From Chryseobacterium paridis (lineage in GTDB: Bacteria > Bacteroidota > Bacteroidia > Flavobacteriales > Weeksellaceae): 64,000 nucleotides of DNA. The notes beneath the pieces are model-generated. The model searched no databases. It saw only the letters and a list, made by a program, of their open reading frames with translations, and had not been told where the DNA came from. The stretch's first letter is position 1. Every line of letters begins with the position of its first letter. The position numbers and the translations under genes were made by a program. This document shows, piece after piece, positions 34,602-43,390 of the stretch. The stretch lies in contig NZ_JAENHK010000001.1 in the NCBI RefSeq assembly GCF_016595215.1, positions 744,001 to 808,000 on the forward strand, read 5' to 3'.

Positions 34602-36518
34602 TTAGTCTACGTCCTTATTTAAAAATCTGTTTTCTCTCACTTGCATAGAACCATTATTGTCAGATAAATAGGTATTTATATTCTGATCTGAGGCATTGGT
34701 TCCGTCAATTGAAATATTCTTTCTTTTAAAGGCAGGAATAGATTCGAATTCATTTACATTATCAAAACTTTGATAACGGGAGTTGAATTCTTTTAATTTA
34801 TTTCTTCTTTCTACTACTCTTTCCTGATCCATTGTTTTGTTCACAAAGGTGAACTCACTTTCTGCTGGCTTTGGAGTTTCAATTTCCGTTTTATTCTCAA
34901 CAATTGGTTTATTTTCAGTTGCTGGAACTTCTTTTGTAGGTGTAAAGAAACTTTCAATTTTCTGAGCAGGTTCTTCTGTTATTTGACTAACGGCAGTTGC
35001 AGAAGGGTTGAACTCTGCTTTAGGCTGTCCATAATCTGCTTTAGGCTCATTGATCGGTTCATTCACAAAGAAGCTGAATTCAACAGGTTTCTCTTCTGAA
35101 AAAGACTGAACGGAAGAATTTTTAGTTGATTCTTCTTTTCTTTCTTCTGTTTCGAATGAGAAAGATTGGATCTCCAGGTCATTCGGGTCATGATCTTCGT
35201 CAAAAGAAAACAGGTTGTATGCATCCTGCTCTTCTTCCTCGTTTCTCCAATCCTGAATTGGGCTGTCTATCGTATCTTCCTCTCTATGAGAGAATTTTAT
35301 TTCTGTTTTAACCTCTTCTTGCTCAATAATCATTTTTTTTTCAGTAGATGTATTGAATTGAGGAGCATCCTGGTCTTCATCATCTAGCTTGAAAAGGTTT
35401 TTTCCACCAAAAGTATAGCCTTGCTCTGGAGCAACTTCTCTTTCTTCTCTGGTTTTAAATGGAGAGGTTTTGAAAGAATCTAATTTATCATTTAAGCCGA
35501 TTCTGATCTTTTCAGTAGGGCCAGCAAATTTTTTATCGTCATTTGAAAAACCTGTAGCAATAACAAGAACACTTACTGCATCACCCAATTCCTCATCAGC
35601 TCCAACTCCAAAAATGATATCAGCGGTATGTCCTGCTTCTTTTTGAATATGATCCATGATGATACCGATCTCATCCATAGTAACTTCTTCAGCACCACTT
35701 CTGATCAATAACAATACATTTTTAGCTCCTGTAATTTTATTGTCGTTCAATAACGGAGAGTCAAGCGCTTTTCTTACGGCTTCTTCCGCTTTGTTTTCTC
35801 CGGAAGCTGTACCGGTTGACATAAGAGCAGTACCGGAGTTCTGAAGTACAGATTTAGCATCTCTAAAGTCAATATTCACATCGAAATAACCGGTAATAAC
35901 CTCTGCCATACCTTTTGCAGCATTGGTCAACACTTCATCGGCCTTTGAGAAACCTTGTTTGAAACCAAGGTTACCAAACTGCTGTCTTAGTTTATCGTTA
36001 TTGATGACAATTAGAGAGTCAACATTGTTTCTTAATTTATCAAGACCATTTTCAGCTTGCTCCAATCTTCTTTTACCTTCGAAGCTAAATGGAACCGTAA
36101 CAATACCTACCGTCAAAATTCCTAGGTCTTTAGCTACTTTAGCAATAACGGGAGCTGCACCTGTTCCGGTTCCACCACCCATCCCTGCGGTAATGAATAC
36201 CATTTTGGTATTTTGTCCCATCGCAGCCTTGATTTCTTCGATACTTTCAATAGCTGATTTTTCTCCTACTTCAGGATCTGCACCAGCTCCAAGTCCTTCA
36301 GTAATGGTAGTACCTAACTGAACTTTATTAGAGACGGGGTTATTATCTAAAGTCTGAGCATCCGTATTACAGATCACGAAATCAACACCGTGAATCCCTT
36401 TCTCGTACATGTGTTTAAGGGCGTTGTTTCCACCGCCACCAACACCAATTACTTTGATGATTGATGAATTTCCTTTTGGCAAATCAAATGAAAACCCTTG
36501 TGTACCTATATTTTCCAT
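34602..36518 (-). CDS. ftsZ: Cell division protein FtsZ
   Basis: A 638-residue tubulin-like GTPase that builds the division ring. The GTP-binding core (about 15-320) contains VIGVGGGGNNALKHM, the tubulin signature AGMGGGTGTGAAP and the NNDKL and DAKSVLQNSG segments. After the core there is a very long acidic, low-complexity linker (about 330-560, rich in E, P, T and S) and then a basic conserved tail around ERRNKLKEFNSRYQ. This makes it much longer than the 380-residue E. coli protein but normal for Flavobacteriia. It follows ftsA by 79 bp. Confidence 0.97.
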   Translation of the reverse strand: MENIGTQGFSFDLPKGNSSIIKVIGVGGGGNNALKHMYEKGIHGVDFVICNTDAQTLDNNPVSNKVQLGTTITEGLGAGADPEVGEKSAIESIEEIKAAMGQNTKMVFITAGMGGGTGTGAAPVIAKVAKDLGILTVGIVTVPFSFEGKRRLEQAENGLDKLRNNVDSLIVINNDKLRQQFGNLGFKQGFSKADEVLTNAAKGMAEVITGYFDVNIDFRDAKSVLQNSGTALMSTGTASGENKAEEAVRKALDSPLLNDNKITGAKNVLLLIRSGAEEVTMDEIGIIMDHIQKEAGHTADIIFGVGADEELGDAVSVLVIATGFSNDDKKFAGPTEKIRIGLNDKLDSFKTSPFKTREEREVAPEQGYTFGGKNLFKLDDEDQDAPQFNTSTEKKMIIEQEEVKTEIKFSHREEDTIDSPIQDWRNEEEEQDAYNLFSFDEDHDPNDLEIQSFSFETEERKEESTKNSSVQSFSEEKPVEFSFFVNEPINEPKADYGQPKAEFNPSATAVSQITEEPAQKIESFFTPTKEVPATENKPIVENKTEIETPKPAESEFTFVNKTMDQERVVERRNKLKEFNSRYQSFDNVNEFESIPAFKRKNISIDGTNASDQNINTYLSDNNGSMQVRENRFLNKDVD

Positions 36519-36543
36519 AACTTATATTTTTTAAAATTGACTC

Positions 36544-36589
36544 ATGATAAGTGATAAGGAATAATCATATATCGCTTATCATTCATCAT
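36544..36589. repeat. Palindromic intergenic repeat between ftsA and ftsZ
   Basis: ATGATAAGTGATAAG (36544-36558) and CTTATCATTCATCAT (36575-36589) are inverted, 13 of 15 positions pairing. The GATAAGTGATAA word recurs between mraY and murE (about 46065-46085). Confidence 0.5.
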
Positions 36590-36597
36590 TTTATAAT

Positions 36598-37980
36598 TTA
36601 TTCTACTTCTTCAAAGAATTTTTTTACTTTTTCCATTAGCGACTGACCAAAAGTTAATCTTGCCGCCTTTTTGTGCTCTTGCTGTTCTCTTACAACTTCC
36701 TGTTCCTGAACCGGAGTGATCTGTTGGTTCACTGTATTGGTTTCAACAGAACTTGTTGTAGCTTCTGGTTGTTTTTCCTGAACGAGTTCTTCCTCCTCGA
36801 TGATCACCTGCTTTTTATCTCTGATCTTCAAACTTTCCATTAGCAACCCGATAGATGTTGCAAATTCAGGGCCTTTTAGGTATTGGTTCTTGTCATTGGC
36901 AATATATTCATTGGCAAAACCGATTCTGCTGTCAAAACCTGTAGTGTAATTTGCCAACTGACGTAAATGTTTAAGATTAGAACCACCTCCTGTAAGAACA
37001 ATTCCTGCAATCAGCTTTTTCTTTTGCTCAAAAGCACCATATGCTTTAAGTTCAGTATTGACCATTTCCAGAATTTCTTCTACTCTCGCATTGATGATCT
37101 GTGCTAAAGTTTTAAGTGAAATTTCTTTATCTGGTCTGCCATGAAGTCCTGGAATTGTAACAAATGTGCTGTCTTTTTCCAGTTCCGGAACTGCAGAACC
37201 GAATTTTACTTTCAATTGCTCTGCATGTTTCTCGATAATTGAACAACCTTCTTTGATATCTTCTGTAATGATTCCTCCACCATAAGGGATAACACATGTA
37301 TGTCGGATGATATTATCTTTAAAAATAGCGATATCCGTAGTACCACCACCTATATCTACAATAGCGACACCTGCTTCTTTTTCTTCTTTTGTAAGAACAG
37401 CTTCAGAAGATGCCAAAGGTTCCAATGTAAGTGCCTCCATCTCTAATCCTGCCTCTCTTACGCACCTTGCAATGTTTCTGATACTGCCCATTTGGCCAAC
37501 CACCACATGGAAATTAGCCTCTAAACGTTTTCCGTGCATACCGACAGGTTCCTGTATTTCACCTTCGGAGTCCACTTTATATTCCTGAGGAAGGACATGA
37601 ATAATTTCTTCACCAGGAAGCATAACCAGCTTCTTGACCTGGTCTTTCAATGCTTCGATGTCGTCATCTGTAATAAACTTGTCCGGATGCTCACGCATAA
37701 TATAATCGGAGTGTTGCAGTGAACGGATATGTTTTCCTGCAATACCAACCGTGACTTTGCGGATAGGAACTCCCGCACTTGATTGTGCTTCGGACACGGC
37801 CGCCTTGATTGAATTAATGGTTTGTGAAATATTATTCACAATACCTTTATGAACCCCAAGACTTTTGGCCTTTCCTACACCGAGAACTTCTATTTTCCCG
37901 TGTGCATTCCTCCTTCCGACAATCGCGACTATCTTTGTTGTCCCGATGTCCAGACCTACTGAATACTCTTGATTTTCCAT
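36598..37980 (-). CDS. ftsA: Cell division protein FtsA
   Basis: A 460-residue actin-like ATPase that tethers FtsZ to the membrane. The N-terminal phosphate-1 motif is VGLDIGTTKIVAIVG, the SHS2 1C subdomain lies near residues 85-165, and phosphate-2 VAIVDIGGGTTDIAIF is near 205-220. The adenosine motif IVLTGGGSNLKHL is near 325-337. A Gln/Glu-rich linker (about 390-435) leads to the C-terminal amphipathic helix FGQSLMEKVKKFFEEVE, the membrane anchor. It sits between ftsQ and ftsZ. Confidence 0.96.
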   Translation of the reverse strand: MENQEYSVGLDIGTTKIVAIVGRRNAHGKIEVLGVGKAKSLGVHKGIVNNISQTINSIKAAVSEAQSSAGVPIRKVTVGIAGKHIRSLQHSDYIMREHPDKFITDDDIEALKDQVKKLVMLPGEEIIHVLPQEYKVDSEGEIQEPVGMHGKRLEANFHVVVGQMGSIRNIARCVREAGLEMEALTLEPLASSEAVLTKEEKEAGVAIVDIGGGTTDIAIFKDNIIRHTCVIPYGGGIITEDIKEGCSIIEKHAEQLKVKFGSAVPELEKDSTFVTIPGLHGRPDKEISLKTLAQIINARVEEILEMVNTELKAYGAFEQKKKLIAGIVLTGGGSNLKHLRQLANYTTGFDSRIGFANEYIANDKNQYLKGPEFATSIGLLMESLKIRDKKQVIIEEEELVQEKQPEATTSSVETNTVNQQITPVQEQEVVREQQEHKKAARLTFGQSLMEKVKKFFEEVE

Positions 37981-38002
37981 TTGTTTATATCGATTTGATT
38001 TT

Positions 38003-38965
38003 TTATTCTATTTTAACTTTTCCTTTAGGCTTTGTTGTTGCCTTTTTCTCAGATGTCTTTTTTGTTTCCTTTGGCTTGGTTTTCGTTTTTGGTTTTGTGC
38101 TTTCCTTCGGTTTAGAAGAATTGCTTTGTTTTTTTATCTCCGTTGGTTTTACTTTGGTTTCTGTTCTCTTTGCAACTACCATTGTCGGAGCTTTTGCTAA
38201 TTCCTTACGTCCGGCATTTAAAATACTATCATTCTCTTTAAAATAAGGATTTAAAGTGGTCACAATCTGATTCTGATATTTCACAGAGATCATATTGTAT
38301 TTCTGAGGATCCTGATACACAAGATATTTTTCAACAAATGCTTTAAAGCCTTTAACCTTAAATTCGATATTATCTAAATCTCCAATTTCTACTTTATAAT
38401 TTCCCTCACTTGTCAGAAGGTTATAATCATCTTTATCTTTTGAAATCCCGATGAAGTATTTCTTGCTGAAATCATCTTTGTCAATTTTCCCAACCAGCTC
38501 TGCCAGTTTTTCATATTCATCCGGTTTCACATTTCCTGTAACAAGCATACAAGGGTGTGAATATGTTTTTGAAATGGGAAATTCAACCCCTTTCTCATCT
38601 ACATAAAAATCTCTTCCATCTTTATTTAATCTGAAAACCGGAACTCTTTGTTTGATGTCCAGATTAAGTTTTCCATTTAAGTTTAAATAAACATTAGCAC
38701 TATCTACTGCAGGAAGAGCATTGATCTTTTTTTCTAAAGCTGGAATATTCAGATCACCCACTTTTCCGGAAGGATTTTCTTTTTTTACGATCTCTCTGAT
38801 ATCTTTTTCATCAACAAAATAAACAGGAGTCTTTTCACTTAATTTTACAGAAATCTTATTATCCGTAATCTTCTGGCCACTGAATTTCTTCAAAGAGAAA
38901 CTCAGCAGAACCCCAAGGAGGATTACTGTGATAGCAATTTTTAATATTCTGTATTTATTTTTCAT
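38003..38965 (-). CDS. ftsQ: Cell division protein FtsQ/DivIB
   Basis: A 320-residue bitopic protein: a short basic cytoplasmic end, a membrane helix (about 8-25, IAITVILLGVLLSFSL), then a POTRA-like region (about 35-105) and a beta domain. The C-terminal about 60 residues are a low-complexity Lys/Thr/Pro/Ser tail (TKPKTKTKPKETKK...) that is not part of the FtsQ fold. Function in the divisome: links FtsL/FtsB-type proteins to FtsI/FtsW. Placement between murC and ftsA supports the call. Confidence 0.88.
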   Translation of the reverse strand: MKNKYRILKIAITVILLGVLLSFSLKKFSGQKITDNKISVKLSEKTPVYFVDEKDIREIVKKENPSGKVGDLNIPALEKKINALPAVDSANVYLNLNGKLNLDIKQRVPVFRLNKDGRDFYVDEKGVEFPISKTYSHPCMLVTGNVKPDEYEKLAELVGKIDKDDFSKKYFIGISKDKDDYNLLTSEGNYKVEIGDLDNIEFKVKGFKAFVEKYLVYQDPQKYNMISVKYQNQIVTTLNPYFKENDSILNAGRKELAKAPTMVVAKRTETKVKPTEIKKQSNSSKPKESTKPKTKTKPKETKKTSEKKATTKPKGKVKIE

Positions 38966-38972
38966 ATTTTAT

Positions 38973-39004
38973 TGTATTCATGTATTAAAGTAAAATGTAT
39001 TCAT
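38973..39004. repeat. AT-rich spacer repeat, copy between ftsQ and murC
   Basis: TGTATTCATGTATT (38973-38986), then AAAGTAAAATG and TATTCAT to 39004. The same ordered words occur at 43306-43335 and, with three changes, at 44726-44758. The right-hand complementary part is weak in this copy. Confidence 0.5.
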
Positions 39005-39040
39005 GATGATCATGAGGTACATTAGTTATATACACTACTA

Positions 39041-40405
39041 CTATTTATCATTTAAACTTAACCATTCACAAATCGGATCGTACAAGGTGTCTATATTTCC
39101 TGCACCTACGGTAAGCAGAATATCAAAATCTTTTTCTTTTATTTTTTCAAAAGCTTCTGCCAATGTTGATCCTTCTTTTTTATCTAATGTTACTTTTTCC
39201 AACAGCCATTTTGATGTAATCCCAGCAAAATTTTCCTGTAGTTCTCTTGCAGGATAAATATCCAGTAAGATCAATTCATCAGCATTGCTTAAGCTTTCAG
39301 CAAATCCATCGGCAAAGTCTCTTGTTCTGCTGAACAAATGGGGCTGGAATACGACTAATAACTTTTTATCTGGGTAGAAAGCTTTGATGGATCCAACCAC
39401 AGCATTGATCTCTGTAGGGTGGTGGGCATAATCATCAATATACCTTTTACCGTTTTTATAAATATGCTTTGTATACCTTCTCTTGATACCTTTGAAATTG
39501 GCAATGGCTTTTTTCAATGTTTCAAAATCTACTCCTAAATTGTGAAGAATAGCTAAAGCAACTGTTGCATTTTCTACATTATGGATTCCCGGAATTTCCC
39601 AGACAAAATCTTTTATCGTTTCAGTCGGAGTATGAAAATCGAAATAGATCTTATCATAATCCATACGAAGATTGTCGGAATAATAATCTGCTTTTTCATT
39701 TACAGCATAGGTTTTATGATCTCTTCCGATCTCAATGCCTTTTCTAACAAAAAGCTTTTTATCTTCAGGAACTAATGCTGCAAATTGGCGGAATCCTTCT
39801 TCTATATGGCTTTTATCTCCATAAATATCCAAATGATCTGCATCTGTAGAAGTTATTACTGCCCAATCCGGAGAAAGGTTTAAAAAACTTCTGTCATATT
39901 CATCAGCCTCAACCACCGAATATTCCGAACCATTGTATAGGAAATTGGATTTAAAGTTTTCAGAGATCCCTCCTAAAAAGCATGAAAATGGTAAATCGGC
40001 TTCTTTGCATAGATGAGATACCAAAGTTGAGGTTGTGGTTTTACCATGAGTTCCTGCTACTGCGATACAATTTGTATTTTCAGTAATTAACCCCAGAACT
40101 TTTGCACGCTTTAAAACTTTAAAATCATTTTGATTAAAATAATCTAAAATTCCCAATATTTTGATGGCTGGCGTATAAATTATCAGTGTATTCTCTTTTT
40201 GAAGAGAGGTCACTTTTTCATCGATCAAATCTTCAAAAACAATATCAATTCCCTCGCTTATCAATTGTTGAGTAAGTTTGGTATTGGTTTTATCATAACC
40301 TAAAACTTTTTTACCTGAGGCATTAAAATAACGAGCCAGGGCACTCATGCCGATGCCTCCGATTCCCACGAAGTAAAAAGTCTGATATGTTTCTAATAAT
40401 TTCAT
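39041..40405 (-). CDS. murC: UDP-N-acetylmuramate--L-alanine ligase
   Basis: A 454-residue Mur ligase that adds L-Ala to UDP-MurNAc in the cytoplasm. N-terminal UDP-binding loop FVGIGGIGMSALARYF (about 12-27), ATP-binding AGTHGKTTTSTLV near residue 110, the DEYDRSFL metal/ATP segment and C-terminal DDYAHHPTEI near residue 320, all typical of MurC. It lies 12 bp after a small secreted-protein gene and 75 bp before ftsQ. Confidence 0.96.
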   Translation of the reverse strand: MKLLETYQTFYFVGIGGIGMSALARYFNASGKKVLGYDKTNTKLTQQLISEGIDIVFEDLIDEKVTSLQKENTLIIYTPAIKILGILDYFNQNDFKVLKRAKVLGLITENTNCIAVAGTHGKTTTSTLVSHLCKEADLPFSCFLGGISENFKSNFLYNGSEYSVVEADEYDRSFLNLSPDWAVITSTDADHLDIYGDKSHIEEGFRQFAALVPEDKKLFVRKGIEIGRDHKTYAVNEKADYYSDNLRMDYDKIYFDFHTPTETIKDFVWEIPGIHNVENATVALAILHNLGVDFETLKKAIANFKGIKRRYTKHIYKNGKRYIDDYAHHPTEINAVVGSIKAFYPDKKLLVVFQPHLFSRTRDFADGFAESLSNADELILLDIYPARELQENFAGITSKWLLEKVTLDKKEGSTLAEAFEKIKEKDFDILLTVGAGNIDTLYDPICEWLSLNDK

Positions 40406-40417
40406 CTTCTATTTTAA

Positions 40418-40894
40418 TTATTGATAATTGAAAATCTTTTCTTTATCAAGCCCATAAGCATCTCCCTGATACAAAAAGAACTCCATTACTGCATCTTCTA
40501 AAGTTTCATTCGTAAATCCGTTGGTTATCCAGAAATAGTATTTGAAACCAATTGAATTTTGAGTGGGCAGATATTCTGCCTTTATCATTGCAAGCTTATT
40601 AATTTCAGCTAATAAACTATCAATCTTATCCTGGCTTACTCCTTTATTTAAAAGGATATTTACATTAAGATTGATAAACTTTTTACCTGAGTCCACATCC
40701 ATAAATAGGGTGGCTTTGTCTTTATTTCCTATTTTAATAAAAGTCTCCTCCTGTTCCAGTATTTCATACCCTTTACTTTTCAGGAAAGCACCTACTGCCG
40801 CAATTTTAAAGTCAGCAGGCTTTATAAGTGTCTGTGCTGTTACCCAATGGGTAAAGAAGCAAAAGAGCAATACTGTTAGTAATTTAGTTTTCAT
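40418..40894 (-). CDS. Small exported protein in the dcw operon, YbjN-like
   Basis: A 158-residue protein with signal peptide MKTKLLTVLLFCFFTHWVTAQ. The mature part has an alpha/beta pattern (AAVGAFLKSKGYEILEQEETFIKI, then TLFMDVDSGKKFINLNVNI) that recalls YbjN/CesT-like folds. It lies tightly between murG (15 bp) and murC (12 bp), which marks it as part of the cluster, yet it is not a classical dcw gene. A periplasmic role in wall synthesis is possible but unproven. Confidence 0.75.
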   Translation of the reverse strand: MKTKLLTVLLFCFFTHWVTAQTLIKPADFKIAAVGAFLKSKGYEILEQEETFIKIGNKDKATLFMDVDSGKKFINLNVNILLNKGVSQDKIDSLLAEINKLAMIKAEYLPTQNSIGFKYYFWITNGFTNETLEDAVMEFFLYQGDAYGLDKEKIFNYQ

Positions 40895-40909
40895 ACTTTT
40901 TGGTGTTGG

Positions 40910-42010
40910 TTATTGTAGTTTTATAAAAATTTCATCCACAATTTCCTTGGCTGCATTTGGTTTAGCAAAATATTCTAAACTTTCAGACATTTCTTTTCTC
41001 AGGGCTTCGTTGTCACAAATCTCCATAAGCGTGTTCCAGAACTTTTCCTGCATTTCAGAATCCTTTACCATTCGTGCTGCATTCTTTTCAACAAGGTTCA
41101 ATGCATTTTTTGTCTGGTGATCCTCTGCCGCAAACGGAAATGGAATCAATAAAACAGGTTTTTGTGCTACAGCCAGTTCTGAAATAGCAATAGCTCCTGC
41201 TCTTGAAACAATGATATCTGCCGCAGAATAAGCCTTTTCCATATCTTTTATAAATTCAAGAATCTGGATATTGGAACTTGTTTTGTCTTTTGTTTCTTCA
41301 ATAATATCTTTATAATCAAGCTTTCCGGTTTGCCAGATGAGCTGATAATCTTTATTTACAATTTCATCAAAATGTGATCTCCATGCATTATTTAGAGTCC
41401 TGGAGCCTAAAGATCCTCCTACAGAAAGGATCGTCAGCTTTTTGTTGTCTAACCCCATCTTTTCCTTTGCCTGAGAAGTCTCTTCCATTCCTGAAATAAT
41501 ATTTTCACGGATAGGATTGCCTAGAAATTTGATCTTTTCAGTAGGGAAGCCTTCTACTTTTGGGTAGGCTGTAAAAACAGCTTTTGCTTTTTTACTTAAA
41601 ATTTTATTCGTTACTCCGGCATGTGCATTTTGCTCCTGAATGAAAATGGGAACTCCCAGTTTGCTGGCTTCATAAAGAGCCGGTCCACTTGCAAAACCCC
41701 CTGTTCCGATTGCGAAATCAGGAGCGAACCGCTTAATGATCTTTTTGGATCTGGATAAGCTTTTTAAAATTTTGAAAGGCAATCCCAAATTGGATAGCAT
41801 GTTGCCACGGTCGATTCCGGCAATATCAATTCCTTCAATATTGTAACCAGCCTGAGGAACTTTTTCCATTTCCATTTTACCGTTGGCACCAATAAACAAG
41901 AATTCTGTATCCGGAAACCTTTTTCTGATTTCATCTGCAATAGCGATAGCCGGGAAGATATGTCCTCCTGTTCCACCTCCAGATAATAGTACTTTTAGTT
42001 TCTTGTTCAT
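40910..42010 (-). CDS. murG: UDP-GlcNAc:lipid I N-acetylglucosaminyltransferase
   Basis: A 366-residue GT28 glycosyltransferase that makes lipid II at the inner face of the membrane. Glycine-rich loops VLLSGGGTGGHIFPAIAIA (about 7-25) and GTGGFASGPALYEA (about 103-116), plus the donor-site SRAGAIAISELAVAQKPVLLIPFP and AAEDHQTKNA near residues 270-300, are intact. It follows ftsW by 47 bp. Confidence 0.97.
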   Translation of the reverse strand: MNKKLKVLLSGGGTGGHIFPAIAIADEIRKRFPDTEFLFIGANGKMEMEKVPQAGYNIEGIDIAGIDRGNMLSNLGLPFKILKSLSRSKKIIKRFAPDFAIGTGGFASGPALYEASKLGVPIFIQEQNAHAGVTNKILSKKAKAVFTAYPKVEGFPTEKIKFLGNPIRENIISGMEETSQAKEKMGLDNKKLTILSVGGSLGSRTLNNAWRSHFDEIVNKDYQLIWQTGKLDYKDIIEETKDKTSSNIQILEFIKDMEKAYSAADIIVSRAGAIAISELAVAQKPVLLIPFPFAAEDHQTKNALNLVEKNAARMVKDSEMQEKFWNTLMEICDNEALRKEMSESLEYFAKPNAAKEIVDEIFIKLQ

Positions 42011-42057
42011 CTTTTTTAATTTTGAAATTGCTTTTTCATTCCGCTTCGGGTAATGAC

Positions 42058-43299
42058 CTAAGCGATATCATTTATTTCAGCAATACTCTGTTTTTTGCCC
42101 ATTCCTTCTTCATCATAAATCTGTATCCTTGAGCTTATATTTAAAATAATTCCTAACTGCAAATAAGTAACCAGCATGGATGTTCCTCCATAACTAATTA
42201 ATGGCAAAGGCTGTCCTGTTACCGGGATCAGATTGATGGCTACGGCAATATTTACCGATAGCTGAATGAAGATCATCACACCAAGACTGAGGACGAGTAA
42301 GGACCCAAAAAATGCGGGCATTTTACTGGCAATCATCACGATCCTGATGACCATAATCAAATACATACTGATCAAAAATGCGGCTCCAATCACACCATAT
42401 TCCTCAACAATTACAGCAAATATAAAGTCGGAAGCAGACTGTGGAAGCATTTGCTTTAAAGCACTTTTTCCTGGCCCCATTCCTGTAATTCCTCCATGCA
42501 CAATGGCTGCTTTAGCCTGCATAACCTGATAGTTTTTGGCTTTTACACTTTCATCATCTACATCAGCTGATTTTGCTTTACTGGATGTAAATGTTTCTAC
42601 ACGGCTCATCCATGTGTGAACACGGTTTCCACCGATTAAGTTGGTGTTTAAAGCGATCAGTAAAAACAGCACAATAGCTACAAAGGATGCAGAAATAAAG
42701 CCTGCAATATATTTCCAGTGAAGCTGTCCAATCACCAATACAATAACAGATACCATTAATATCATTAGGGCAGTGGATCCGTTATCTTTTGCTACTAATA
42801 CGAAAACCAGAAGGATCGGTCCGAAGATGTACATAATGTTCTCTATCGGAAGTCTTTCTCTCGTTATTTTTTTTGTTAAATACCTGCACAAATAAATAAT
42901 CAGCATAAGGAAAGCAAATGATGAGGGCTGAAAAGAGATCGGAGTTCCCGGGATTTTTAACCATCTTGAAGCACTTGCCCCATCAATGGTTTGTCCTGTG
43001 AACATGGTAACAACCAATAAAATAATCATCAATCCCAGCAAGATGCTGCTGAGTTTTCCTATGTATTCATATTTTACGGTTCCTACCAATCTCATGATTC
43101 CTAATCCTAATACCACAAAGAACATATGTTTGATAACGTGACCCGTGGTGGTTCCGTTATTTACGATATATTCCAAATTTGAACTTGCTGAATAAACAGG
43201 GAAAATAGAGAAAATAGAGATCACAAGAATGACCATCCAAAGTACTTTATCTCCCTTTAGAAATTCAAATCTGCTTTCTTCTGTGTCCTGTTCGTTCAT
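42058..43299 (-). CDS. ftsW: Peptidoglycan glycosyltransferase FtsW (SEDS family)
   Basis: A 413-residue protein with about ten membrane segments that polymerises lipid II at the septum with its partner FtsI. SEDS signatures include SRWLKIPGTPISFQPSSFAF near residue 110 and the C-terminal VTGQPLPLISYGGTSMLVTYLQLGI near residue 365. The acidic EEYGVIGA motif is near residue 300. A large periplasmic loop lies near residues 225-290. Confidence 0.95.
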   Translation of the reverse strand: MNEQDTEESRFEFLKGDKVLWMVILVISIFSIFPVYSASSNLEYIVNNGTTTGHVIKHMFFVVLGLGIMRLVGTVKYEYIGKLSSILLGLMIILLVVTMFTGQTIDGASASRWLKIPGTPISFQPSSFAFLMLIIYLCRYLTKKITRERLPIENIMYIFGPILLVFVLVAKDNGSTALMILMVSVIVLVIGQLHWKYIAGFISASFVAIVLFLLIALNTNLIGGNRVHTWMSRVETFTSSKAKSADVDDESVKAKNYQVMQAKAAIVHGGITGMGPGKSALKQMLPQSASDFIFAVIVEEYGVIGAAFLISMYLIMVIRIVMIASKMPAFFGSLLVLSLGVMIFIQLSVNIAVAINLIPVTGQPLPLISYGGTSMLVTYLQLGIILNISSRIQIYDEEGMGKKQSIAEINDIA

Positions 43300-43305
43300 A
43301 CGTTA

Positions 43306-43390
43306 TGTATTCATGTATTGATGTAAAATGTATTCATGTATTTTGACCGTTGAGATCATTAATACTTTGGTACATTTTGCATGGATACAA
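43306..43390. repeat. AT-rich spacer repeat, copy between ftsW and murD
   Basis: TGTATTCATGTATTGATGTA (43306-43325) and TGTATTCATGTATTTT (43329-43344) repeat the words of the ftsQ-murC spacer. AATACTTTGGTACATTTTGC (from 43361) and GGATACAATT form an imperfect inverted partner. Confidence 0.45.

Noticed and set aside
37824..38246. Plus-strand frame of 140 codons opposite ftsA/ftsQ
   Set aside because: It is the antisense shadow of the Lys/Thr-rich ftsQ tail and the ftsA start, and both of those have strong family motifs.
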